Notes under the pieces: generated by a model
Seen by the model: only the letters and a program-made list of their open reading frames with translations
Told to the model about the DNA's origin: nothing
Databases searched by the model: none
Translations under genes and position numbers: made by a program
In this document: one piece after another, positions 1 to 7,374 of the stretch
Numbering within the stretch: the first letter of the stretch is position 1
Layout of the letters: the number at the start of each line of letters is the position of its first letter
Assembly: GCA_030247725.1 (NCBI GenBank)
Contig: JAOTRT010000005.1
Coordinates: 280,601-344,600 of the forward strand
Origin: Candidatus Nitricoxidireducens bremensis
GTDB taxonomy: Bacteria; Pseudomonadota; Gammaproteobacteria; Burkholderiales; Rhodocyclaceae
Direction of reading: 5' to 3'
DNA length: 64,000 bases

Positions 1-1047
1 GTTCCAGCGCTTGTGCTGGGTCAGGAACCACATGCCGTCGGACAGGTAGGGAAAGTTCACCGCGCCGTCGTTGTAGAACTTCATGGCGTTCTTGTCGTCC
101 CAGGTCTTGCCGAGGCCGTTGGTGTAGCGGCCGAGCATGCGGGCGACGATGACGTCGGAGTCGGTATTCACGTAAGCCTTGCCGGCGATGGTGTCGGCGG
201 TCTTCTGCTTGTTGGCCAGCGAAGCGTCGATCCAGCGGCCCGCCTCGATGATGGCCGCCGTCATGGCGCGCGCCGTGTTCGGGTGCTTGGCGACGAAATC
301 GGCTGTGGTGCCGAGCACCTTCTCGGGATGGTCGGTCCAGATGTCCTGCGTCGTGACGGCGGTGAAGCCGATGTTGTCCACGATGGCGCGGTTGTTCCAG
401 GGCTCGCCGACGCAGAAGCCGTCCATGTTGCCGACACGCATGTTGGCGACCATCTGGGGGGGCGGCACGGTGATGTTCTTGACGTCCTTGAACGGGTTGA
501 TGCCGTGGGCCGCCAGCCAGTAGTAGAGCCACATGGCGTGGGTGCCGGTGGGGAAGGTCTGGGCGAAGGTGTATTCGCGCTCCTTCTTGGCCACCAGCTT
601 GGCGAGCGATGCGCCGTCGACCGCGCCCTTGTCCTTGAGCTGGTTCGACAGGGTGATGGCCTGGCCGTTGTTGTTGAGGGTCATCAGCGCGGCCATGTCC
701 TTCTTCGGCCCGCCGATGCCCAGATGCACGCCATAGACCAGGCCGTAGAGCACATGGGCGGCGTCCAGTTCGCCGTTCACCAGCTTGTCGCGCACGGAGG
801 CCCAGGAAGCTTCCTTCGACGGGATGATCTTGATGCCGTACTTCTCGTCGAACTTCTGCACGGCGGCCATGACCACGGAGGCGCAGTCGGTGAGCGGAAT
901 GAAGCCGATCCTGACTTCCTTCTTCTCGGGAGCGTCCGAGCCGGCGGCCCAGGCGGCGGAGCGGATTCCGGGAGGCACCATGGTCATCAGCCCCAAACCC
1001 GCGGCGCCGGCGATGAAGTCCCGGCGGGAAAAGTTCTTGTCGTCCAT
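1..1047 (-). CDS. nrtA: NrtA/CmpA-family nitrate ABC transporter substrate-binding protein (3' end outside window)
   Basis: Periplasmic solute-binding protein that would deliver nitrate (possibly nitrite, cyanate or bicarbonate) to an ABC transporter. The N terminus MDDKNFSRRDFIAGAAGLGL carries a twin-arginine signal (SRRDFI plus hydrophobic stretch), so the folded protein is exported. The mature part follows the NrtA/SsuA fold: RIGFIPLTDCASVVMA near the start, then GKLDAAHVLYG-like and NMRVGNMDGFCVGEPWN segments typical of NrtA. The start is the ATG at 1047, eight bases or so after an AAGGAG ribosome site. The C terminus is cut by the window edge, so permease and ATPase genes probably lie further left. 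NasS, the cytoplasmic nitrate sensor that partners NasT, is a relative of NrtA, but the Tat signal argues for the transporter. A NasT-type RNA leader precedes the gene. Confidence 0.88.
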   Translation of the reverse strand, partial: MDDKNFSRRDFIAGAAGLGLMTMVPPGIRSAAWAAGSDAPEKKEVRIGFIPLTDCASVVMAAVQKFDEKYGIKIIPSKEASWASVRDKLVNGELDAAHVLYGLVYGVHLGIGGPKKDMAALMTLNNNGQAITLSNQLKDKGAVDGASLAKLVAKKEREYTFAQTFPTGTHAMWLYYWLAAHGINPFKDVKNITVPPPQMVANMRVGNMDGFCVGEPWNNRAIVDNIGFTAVTTQDIWTDHPEKVLGTTADFVAKHPNTARAMTAAIIEAGRWIDASLANKQKTADTIAGKAYVNTDSDVIVARMLGRYTNGLGKTWDDKNAMKFYNDGAVNFPYLSDGMWFLTQHKRWN

Positions 1048-1082
1048 GTCGTGCTCCTTGCCATGTTTAACCTCGGAAAAAT

Positions 1083-1143
1083 AAAAACGGCGTCGCATGG
1101 ATTCGACAGGCGGGGAGGGACCCGTCGAACCCATGGACGCCGT
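1083..1143 (-). terminator. Conditional intrinsic terminator in the nrtA leader
   Basis: Read on the minus strand, a stem of about 18 bp is formed by 1141-1124 and 1107-1089, with one bulged base and one G-U pair, followed by five T (1087-1083). It lies between the sigma-54 promoter and nrtA, so default transcription should stop here. Its 5' arm uses the 3' half of the second ANTAR-type hairpin, making the two folds mutually exclusive. Confidence 0.8.
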
Positions 1144-1175
1144 TGTCCATGCGCCGGACCCTCGTTGGTCCGGCG
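1132..1175 (-). promoter_or_regulatory. Tandem hexaloop hairpins: ANTAR (NasT) antiterminator target RNA
   Basis: On the minus strand two perfect hairpins stand back to back. The first (1175-1152) has a 9-bp stem closing the loop AACGAG. The second (1151-1132) has a 7-bp stem closing the loop AACGGC. Both loops are six bases with A at position 1 and G at position 4, the signature of RNA bound by ANTAR-domain antiterminators such as NasR, NasT and EutV. The second hairpin occupies bases needed for the terminator at 1083-1143. Binding of NasT to it would prevent termination and let transcription enter nrtA. Confidence 0.85.
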
Positions 1176-1191
1176 TTGTTGGTCTTCTATG

Positions 1192-1207
1192 TGCAAGCCA
1201 TGTGCCA
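1192..1207 (-). promoter_or_regulatory. Sigma-54 promoter for the nrtA leader
   Basis: The minus strand reads TGGCAC, five bases, TTGCA, an exact match to the -24/-12 consensus of RpoN promoters. The predicted start is near 1181, about six bases before the first ANTAR-type hairpin. The hairpins would therefore be the very 5' end of the transcript, as in the nasF leader of Klebsiella. Confidence 0.8.
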
Positions 1208-1287
1208 GGGGCCGCCAAATAGCCGAAAAGGCTTGTGCTGACTGGAGATCAAGGCACCCGGCGGAAGACTGTCCGGCCGCGGGAACA

Positions 1288-1304
1288 TGCACTATCGCGG
1301 TGCA
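1288..1304 (-). promoter_or_regulatory. NtrC-like enhancer site
   Basis: The 17-bp element is TGCACC, five bases, AGTGCA on the minus strand. It differs at one base from the NtrC consensus TGCACC-N5-GGTGCA. It lies about 85-100 bases upstream of the sigma-54 promoter at 1192-1207, the usual distance for an enhancer-bound activator. This points to nitrogen-limitation control of nrtA. Confidence 0.6.
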
Positions 1305-1338
1305 GCAACGCGGAATGCCGCACCGGAATGGGCGCGGA

Positions 1339-1914
1339 TCAGAGCAGCAGTTGGGCCATCTCGACCACTTCGCCGGCCACCTGGGCCAGGGGCTTGCCCC
1401 GGTCCATGGCCAGTTTGCGCAGGGCCTTGTAGGCGGCATCCTCGTCCAGGCTGCGGGCCTTCATGAGGATGCCCTTGGCCTTGTCCACGACGACCCGGTC
1501 GGCCAGCTTGCGGGTGGCCGCGTCCAGTTCCCTGCGCATGGACTGGTATTCCTCGAAGCGGGCGATGGCCACCTCCATGATGGGCGCCAGCCGCTGGGGC
1601 GAGAGGCCGTCCACGATGTAGGCGGAGACGCCGGCCTTGAGGGCCTTGCGGATGACGCGGCCGTCGCCCTTGTTGGCGAACATCACCACCGGGCGCGGCA
1701 GGGTCTCGTGGGCGATGGCCAGGTGTTCGAGGGTGTCGCGGGAGGGCGCCTCGGTCTGGATGAGGATGATGTCGGGCTTCAGCTCCTCGATGCGGGCCGC
1801 CAGGTCCAGGCAGGAAGGCAGCAGGGCCGCCACCTGGTGGCCGGACAGGGCCAGGCCGGCGCAGATTTCGCCGGCGCGGGATTCGGATTCGTCGATGACC
1901 AGGACGCGGAGCAT
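1339..1914 (-). CDS. nasT: NasT-type ANTAR-domain transcription antiterminator
   Basis: 191-residue RNA-binding regulator: receiver-like domain (about 1-120) followed by a C-terminal ANTAR three-helix domain (about 130-190, containing LADRVVVDKAKGILMKAR and the RKLAMDRGKPLAQVA helix). The phrase APSRDTLEHL is typical of NasT. At the usual phosphoacceptor position the sequence is ILIQTE, with Gln53 where an Asp is expected. That fits control by protein partner (NasS) rather than phosphorylation, but no NasS gene is seen here. Its likely RNA target is the pair of hairpins 170-200 bases downstream in front of nrtA. It ends just before the nrtA control region and lies 54 bases after the PP2C gene. 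Confidence 0.9.
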   Translation of the reverse strand: MLRVLVIDESESRAGEICAGLALSGHQVAALLPSCLDLAARIEELKPDIILIQTEAPSRDTLEHLAIAHETLPRPVVMFANKGDGRVIRKALKAGVSAYIVDGLSPQRLAPIMEVAIARFEEYQSMRRELDAATRKLADRVVVDKAKGILMKARSLDEDAAYKALRKLAMDRGKPLAQVAGEVVEMAQLLL

Positions 1915-1968
1915 CCCCTCAGGGCTGCAAGATTCGATCCAGCGCTCCGGCCGGGGTCGCGCGACGGC

Positions 1969-3555
1969 TCAGTCCAACTTGCCGACCAGCAACAGGGAAA
2001 TATCGTCGTGGAACTGGCCGATGCCGGTATGGGCATAAAGGCCGGTACGCACGGCCTCAAGCCGGCTTTGCGGCGGCGCCTTGGCGAGGATTTCGGCGAG
2101 CCGGCCGACACCGAACTGGGCGCCGTCCTGGTCCTCGGCTTCGATGAGGCCGTCGGAGAAAAGGACGAACTGGTCGCCCGGCTGCAGGTCCACCTCGGTC
2201 AGGGCGGTCATCTCCTCGTCGAAATCCACGATGCCGAGGGGCAGGTGGCGGGAAGCGATGTGCTCGCGGACGCCGCCGTTCCGGCTCACCAGCAGCACGT
2301 CCGGCATGCCACCCTGCCAGAGCTGGGCGCGGGCGGACACCTCGTCGATGCACATCAGGCTGGCGGCGACAAAACGGCCGGACGGCATGGTGGCCCGTAG
2401 CTGGCGGTTGAGCTCCATGACGATGTAGCCAAGGGGATAGCCCTGCTCCACATGGCTGTAGAACACCGTCAGCACGGGCAATACGCTGATGGCCGCGGCC
2501 AGGCCGTGGCCGGTGGCGTCGCCGAGCAGGACGTAGAGGAAACCCTCCGGCGAGCGGGCGGCGCCGATGACGTCGCCGCTGAAGTTGGCCGCCGGCGCGA
2601 TCCAGTGGCGGATCGCCGGGTCGGCCAGGCCGGGGCGGGCCATCTGGCGCTCGACGATGCGCTGGGCCAGCGCGTTCTCCTCCTCCTGGTCGTCGTGGTA
2701 GCGCTGCAGGCGCGCCGCGTTCTCCCGCAGCAGGCGCTCGGCGGCCCGCTCGATGGTGACGTCGCGGACGATGCCGACGAAGAGGCGGCGCCCCTCGAAA
2801 CGCAGTTCGGAGACGCCGACGTCGAGGGGAAAGACGGTGCCGTTCTTGCGCTGCCCTTCCAGGTCGCGGCCACCCTTGCCGATGATGTGCGACTCGCCGC
2901 CACCGATGTAACGCGCCAGGTAGCCGTCGTGGGCGCTGCGGTGCGGCTCGGGCATCAGCATGCCGACGTTGGCGCCGATCGCCTCCTCGGCCGTGTAGCC
3001 GAAGATGCGCTGGGCCGACAGGTTGATGGACTGGATGATGCCCTGCTCGTCGATGGTGATGATGCCGTCGAGGACGTTGTCGGTGATGGCCTGGGTGCGG
3101 CGGCGGGTTTCGTCGAGGGCCCGCTGCAGCAGGATGGAACGCTTGAGCGAGCGCAGCTTGGCGTCGAGGACGACGAAATTGACCGGCTTGTGGAGATAGT
3201 CGTCGCCGCCCGAGTCGAGGCCGGTGACGAGGTTCTCCTCCTTGTCCAGGGCCGAAAGGAAGACGATGGGCACCCAGCGCTGATCGCCGCAGAGGGCCTT
3301 GATGCGGCGGGTGGCCTCGAAGCCGTCCATCACCGGCATCATCACGTCCATCAGGATCAGGTCCGGATTGCCGTTCTGGAAACGCTCGATGGCATTGGCG
3401 CCGTCGACGGCGGTATCCACCTCGAAGCCCAGCTTGCGCAGGAACACCTGCAGGATCTGCCGATTGGTCGCCGTGTCGTCGACGATCAGGATCTTGAGCT
3501 TTTCTCCAGCGGCGGCGGGCGGGGCCGCTGGCGGGTTGTCTTTCGTTGGCTCCAT
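1969..3555 (-). CDS. Response regulator with PAS and PP2C/SpoIIE serine phosphatase domains
   Basis: 528-residue cytoplasmic signalling protein of the RsbU/SpoIIE type. Residues about 20-140 form an intact receiver (ILIVDDTATNRQ, phosphoacceptor in LILMDVMMP, Lys in LHKPV). A PAS domain follows (about 155-275: AITDNVLDGIITID, IFGYTAEEAIG), then a coiled linker. The C-terminal phosphatase carries the metal-binding motifs FSGDVIGA, LLGDATGHGLAAA and LFSDGLIEAEDQDG. Such enzymes dephosphorylate STAS-domain anti-anti-sigma factors in partner switching; no STAS gene is visible nearby. The gene precedes nasT by 54 bases and follows the receiver-ATPase gene by 19 bases, so the three signalling genes are probably one transcript. 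Confidence 0.88.
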   Translation of the reverse strand: MEPTKDNPPAAPPAAAGEKLKILIVDDTATNRQILQVFLRKLGFEVDTAVDGANAIERFQNGNPDLILMDVMMPVMDGFEATRRIKALCGDQRWVPIVFLSALDKEENLVTGLDSGGDDYLHKPVNFVVLDAKLRSLKRSILLQRALDETRRRTQAITDNVLDGIITIDEQGIIQSINLSAQRIFGYTAEEAIGANVGMLMPEPHRSAHDGYLARYIGGGESHIIGKGGRDLEGQRKNGTVFPLDVGVSELRFEGRRLFVGIVRDVTIERAAERLLRENAARLQRYHDDQEEENALAQRIVERQMARPGLADPAIRHWIAPAANFSGDVIGAARSPEGFLYVLLGDATGHGLAAAISVLPVLTVFYSHVEQGYPLGYIVMELNRQLRATMPSGRFVAASLMCIDEVSARAQLWQGGMPDVLLVSRNGGVREHIASRHLPLGIVDFDEEMTALTEVDLQPGDQFVLFSDGLIEAEDQDGAQFGVGRLAEILAKAPPQSRLEAVRTGLYAHTGIGQFHDDISLLLVGKLD

Positions 3556-3574
3556 GGCCGGACTCTATCTTTCG

Positions 3575-4468
3575 CTAGCGGGTTGCCACCACGGCGGTGA
3601 CCTCGTTGCCGTTGTCGTGATATTCGATGCGCGAGAAGCTCATCATGCGGGCCATGGCGATGCCGCGGCCGTTGGGATCGAAGGCGCGCTCGGGGTCGAA
3701 GTCGAGATAACGCTGCCAGTCGAAGCCGGCGCCCTCGTCGCGGATGGTGAAGACGGTGCCTTCGGCGGTCTTCGCCATGCTCACCCGCGCCACCCGGCTC
3801 GCGTATTCCGGCAGGGTGAGGCGGCGCTTCACTTCAGCTTCCCAGCCGTCCTCGCGCTTGAGGCGGCTCTTCTCGGCGTAGCTGATGCCCAGGTTGCCGT
3901 GCTCGATGGCGTTCACCATCAACTCGGTGAGGCCCATGGCCGCCGTCTCCGGCGCGGGGCAGAGGGTGGCGAGCAGGCCGGCCAGGCGGTTGGCCTCGTC
4001 GAGATTGCCGAAGCGCCACACCGCCGACTCCAGCAGCAGGAGGGTCTGGGTCTGCTCGGCAGTGCGCTGCAGGGCGGCCGTCCGCTCCTCCACGTCCGCC
4101 AGGGCGGCGCGCACGATGGCCGTGAGGGCGGCCGGCTCATAGGGCTTGGTGAGGTAGTAGTAGGCGCCGGCTTCGATGCCTTCGCGCACCTGTTCGGGCG
4201 CGGCGGCGGCGGTCTGCATGATGACCGGGATGTTGCGGAAGCGGGAATCCGCCTTCATGCGCCGCAGCATCTCGATGCCCGTCATGCCCGGCATCATGCG
4301 GTCGAGGATCACCAGATCGTAGGGGATCGTCGCCTTTTCGAGGCGCGCCCAGGCGAGTTCCGCATTGGGCGACAGGTCGAGGTCCATGCGCGGATCGTCG
4401 AGGTACTCGCGGATGATTTCCAGGTTCAGGGGCTCGTCGTCCACCGCGAGCAGATGCCAGCGACTCAT
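3575..4468 (-). CDS. Response regulator fused to an RsbW-like HATPase domain
   Basis: 297 residues. The N-terminal receiver (1-120) has its acidic pocket in AVDDEP, phosphoacceptor in LVILDRMMPG and conserved Lys in LTKPYEP. The C-terminal part (about 160-297) is a GHKL ATPase: N-box LTELMVNAIEHGNLG, then IRDEGAGFDWQ and NGRGIAMAR. It lacks a histidine phosphotransfer domain, so it resembles anti-sigma serine kinases (RsbW/SpoIIAB type) rather than histidine kinases. It lies between a PP2C phosphatase and a CHASE sensor kinase, three bases from the latter. Kinase and phosphatase could set the phosphorylation of an antagonist protein in opposite directions; the target is not in this window. 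Confidence 0.85.
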   Translation of the reverse strand: MSRWHLLAVDDEPLNLEIIREYLDDPRMDLDLSPNAELAWARLEKATIPYDLVILDRMMPGMTGIEMLRRMKADSRFRNIPVIMQTAAAAPEQVREGIEAGAYYYLTKPYEPAALTAIVRAALADVEERTAALQRTAEQTQTLLLLESAVWRFGNLDEANRLAGLLATLCPAPETAAMGLTELMVNAIEHGNLGISYAEKSRLKREDGWEAEVKRRLTLPEYASRVARVSMAKTAEGTVFTIRDEGAGFDWQRYLDFDPERAFDPNGRGIAMARMMSFSRIEYHDNGNEVTAVVATR

Positions 4469-4471
4469 GGG

Positions 4472-7072
4472 TTACCTCGGCAAGATGACGTCGAAGGCGG
4501 CGCCGCCCTCGATCCGGTTGCGAGCCCGGATTGTACCGCGATGGGCAAGGACGATATCGCGGCAGATGGCCAGCCCCAGGCCCGTGCCACCGGCGCCGGT
4601 GCGGGTGCTGCTGCTCTGGAAGAACTTGTCGAACACGGCCTCCAGTTCCGCCTCGGGGATACCCTCGCCCTCGTCGGCAACCGTGATGCGCAGGGCCGCC
4701 ACACCAACGTCGGCCGATGCCTGCGCATCGGCAGGAAGTTCGGCCTCCGCCAGTTCGACGGTGATGGTCTTGCCCTCCGGCGAGAACTTGAGGGCGTTCG
4801 ACAGCAGGTTGCGGATCACCTGGGCGAGGCGCACCGGATCGGCCCGCAGCCAGGTGTCGCACTCGGGCCGCAACAGGCGCAGCTGCAGGCCGCGCGCCTC
4901 GAACAGGGACTCCACTTCCAGGGCCACTTCGCGCAGCACATGGCGGGCATCGACGCGGCGGACTTCCATGGCCATCTTGCCCGACTCGAACTTGGAGCTG
5001 TCGAGCAGGTTGTTCACGAACTCCAGCAGGCGGGAGCCGCTCCCCTGGATGCGGTCGAAGTACTCGCGCAGCTTTTCCGGCGGGGCGCCGACGGCCTTGG
5101 CATGGCCGAGGCGGGCGAAGGAGAGGATGGCGTGCATGGGCGTGCGCAGCTCGTGGGACATGTTGGCGAGGAACTCGGACTTCGCCAGGGAGGCCTGTTC
5201 GGCGGCTTCCTTGGCGGCCACCAGGTCGGCCGTCTGGCTCCTGACCAGTTCCTCCAGGTCGTCCCGGTGGCGCCGCAGTTCGGCCTCCAGCCGCTTGCGC
5301 TCGGTGATGTCCCGCGCCGTGCCGCGGTAGCCGATGAAGCGGCCCTTGAGGTCGAAGCGGGGCTTGCCGTTCACGCTGTACCAGAGCCAGCGGCCGTCGT
5401 CGGCACGCACGCGGTATTCGAAATCCCGGAACGGGCGATGGGCCTCCACGGTGGCCCGGTGGGCCGCCATGGCGCCGACTTCGCAGCCGACGGCGTAATC
5501 CCAGCGCGTCTTGCCCAGGGCCGCGCGCCGGATGTCGCTCATGTCCCCGAGGGAATCCGAGAAGTGCGTGAAGCGATAGTTCTCGTCCTGCTCCCAGAAC
5601 CAGTCCGAAGCCATCTGGGAAAGGTCGCGGAAACGGTCGAGGGCGGCGTGCAGGTCGCTGATGTCGGTGATGGCGCCCACCAGCCGCTGGGCACGGCCGC
5701 CCTCCTCGCCGATGCCACGACCGCGCACCCGCACCCAGACGAAATGGCCGTCCGTATGGCGCATGCGCAGTTCGGCGACATAGGGCTCGCCGCGGCGCAG
5801 GTGCTCGACGACGAGCTTGCGCAGAGGCAGGCGGTCGGCCGGATGGATGAGGTCGTTCGGGTCCATGCCGCTCGCGGCGATGCTGCCGACGGGATGGCCG
5901 AGCAATTCCTCGAAGCGCGGCGAAACGGTGGTCTCGCCCGTCGCCAGATCCCGCTCCCAAAGGCCGTCGGTGGTGGTTTCCAGGGCCCGCAGGTAGCGCT
6001 CCTCGCTTTCTTCGAGCTTGCTGCGGGTATGGGTGGCCTTCTCCTCGGCCCAGGCGCTGCGGGTGGCGAAGACCCAGACCACCAACGCCACGAGAAGGGT
6101 CAGGGCCGCGCCCAGGGCCACGGTAAAACGGGAGCGGTCCCGGTCGATGGCCCCCCGGTAGGCCGGCGTCACAGCCGATTCCAGCATCCACAGTTCGCCG
6201 CCGACGGAAACGATCTCCTGGCGCGTTTCCGCCGCCGACAGGCGCCGGCTGCCGGGCAGGGAATCGTAGAGCACGGTTTCGTTGTCGCGCTGCGACAGGT
6301 TGGTCAGCAGGCGGCCGGCAATGCCGTAGGGCAGGTTGGCCGTCGCGTGACGCATGAAATCCTCGGCGCTGAAGAGGGCGAAGATGTAACCGGCAATGTG
6401 ATGGCGCCGCTCGAATTCGGTTTCCGGCTTGGCGCCGCCCCGATACACGGGATAGAGGAAGACGAAGCCCTGGCCGTTCTGTCCCGCCAGCAGGGGACGG
6501 ACATGACTGGTGCCGAGGAGGGCGCCGGAATCCCGCGCCGCCGCCAGCAGGGTTTGCCAAGCCGGGTCGCCGCCCAGGTCGAGTCCGGGCACGCCGCCGG
6601 CGCGCCATTCCGGCGGCTCGGCGTAGCTGACCATCCAGCTTTCGGCCGCCCCCGGTGCCGGCCGGGCCAGATAGTCGCCGTAGCCCTCCTGCTTCATGCG
6701 CGCCCCCAGGGCCGGAGCTTCGGTGGGAAGAAGCCGCTCGATATAGCCGAGGGCGAGGAAGCCCGGATGATCCAGGCGCACCGCCATGTCGTCCAAGAAG
6801 GACCGCAGCAGGGTGGCATCCATGCGCCCGATCTGGCGCCGCGTGCTGCCGAGGGACTGGACGAGGCGCGAATTGGCGCTCAGGCGCGTCTGGGCGCGGG
6901 AGAAGAAGATGTCGCTGGCGTTGTCGAAGGCGACGAGGGCCTCCCTATCCTCGACCCGGGACATCCATATCCCGCCCCAGACGGTGAGGCCGAAACCGAT
7001 GACGATGACGATCGCCACGGCTAAGCGGCCGGAAAGGTTGGGAAAGGAAAGTCGAGTCGCGCGGGTAGGCAT
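4472..7072 (-). CDS. CHASE-PAS-PAS sensor histidine kinase
   Basis: 866-residue membrane sensor kinase. One transmembrane segment near residues 17-36 and another near 315-335 bracket a periplasmic CHASE domain (LGYIERLLPTEAPALGARMK region). Two PAS domains follow (ALETTTDGLWERDLATGE; ASDWFWEQDENYRFTHFS), then HisKA with the phospho-acceptor His in FLANMSHELRTPMHAIL, and a HATPase with RNLLSNALKFSPEGK, DEGEGIP and GGTGLGLAICR. It carries no receiver of its own. Cognate receivers may be the two response regulators encoded immediately downstream. The gene is upstream-most of the cluster and is preceded by a short gap to the RND/DUF2892 operon on the same strand. Confidence 0.9.
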   Translation of the reverse strand: MPTRATRLSFPNLSGRLAVAIVIVIGFGLTVWGGIWMSRVEDREALVAFDNASDIFFSRAQTRLSANSRLVQSLGSTRRQIGRMDATLLRSFLDDMAVRLDHPGFLALGYIERLLPTEAPALGARMKQEGYGDYLARPAPGAAESWMVSYAEPPEWRAGGVPGLDLGGDPAWQTLLAAARDSGALLGTSHVRPLLAGQNGQGFVFLYPVYRGGAKPETEFERRHHIAGYIFALFSAEDFMRHATANLPYGIAGRLLTNLSQRDNETVLYDSLPGSRRLSAAETRQEIVSVGGELWMLESAVTPAYRGAIDRDRSRFTVALGAALTLLVALVVWVFATRSAWAEEKATHTRSKLEESEERYLRALETTTDGLWERDLATGETTVSPRFEELLGHPVGSIAASGMDPNDLIHPADRLPLRKLVVEHLRRGEPYVAELRMRHTDGHFVWVRVRGRGIGEEGGRAQRLVGAITDISDLHAALDRFRDLSQMASDWFWEQDENYRFTHFSDSLGDMSDIRRAALGKTRWDYAVGCEVGAMAAHRATVEAHRPFRDFEYRVRADDGRWLWYSVNGKPRFDLKGRFIGYRGTARDITERKRLEAELRRHRDDLEELVRSQTADLVAAKEAAEQASLAKSEFLANMSHELRTPMHAILSFARLGHAKAVGAPPEKLREYFDRIQGSGSRLLEFVNNLLDSSKFESGKMAMEVRRVDARHVLREVALEVESLFEARGLQLRLLRPECDTWLRADPVRLAQVIRNLLSNALKFSPEGKTITVELAEAELPADAQASADVGVAALRITVADEGEGIPEAELEAVFDKFFQSSSTRTGAGGTGLGLAICRDIVLAHRGTIRARNRIEGGAAFDVILPR

Positions 7073-7149
7073 GGGAGCGCCGCATTATGGCCCAAAAAGC
7101 AAAACGGCTGCCCAGGGGCAGCCGTTCCGGGCCGGGTGCAGGCCTGGGC

Positions 7150-7374
7150 TCAGGCGCAACCGCCCTTGGTCTCGGGCACGCCGAGCTTCTTGAGGATGGT
7201 GTCCAGCGGGCAGAAGGTGGTGAAGCCACTCTGGAACAGGTTGGCGCCGACGAACAGGGTGAACCACAGCCAGCTCATCCGGGACAGGTCCACCTGGCCG
7301 TTGGCGTGGGCGAGGCCCAGGGACAGCAGAATGAAGAAGCCGGCGATGATGCGGACGATGCGATTGACGGTCAT
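7150..7374 (-). CDS. DUF2892 small membrane protein
   Basis: 74 residues with two hydrophobic segments (about 5-24 and 36-56). Features typical of the DUF2892 family, also found as the membrane tail of YgaP-type rhodaneses, are [19 protein letters not shown] and [18 protein letters not shown]. The paired cysteines (FCP and the C-terminal GGCA) are common in the family. Its ATG overlaps the stop of the RND permease as ATGA, so it is translationally coupled to the efflux pump. Function is unknown; linkage to sulfur or thiol stress is known for some relatives. Confidence 0.85.
   Translation of the reverse strand: MTVNRIVRIIAGFFILLSLGLAHANGQVDLSRMSWLWFTLFVGANLFQSGFTTFCPLDTILKKLGVPETKGGCA

Noticed and set aside
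1..1047. Calling the partial gene nasS instead of nrtA
   Set aside because: NasS is a cytoplasmic sensor; this protein begins with a clear twin-arginine export signal.
3299..7024. Very long open frame on the plus strand opposite the kinase genes
   Set aside because: It mirrors three well-defined minus-strand signalling proteins; its own translation is rich in His/Gly/Ala/Gln with no recognisable domain, as expected for an antisense frame in high-GC DNA.
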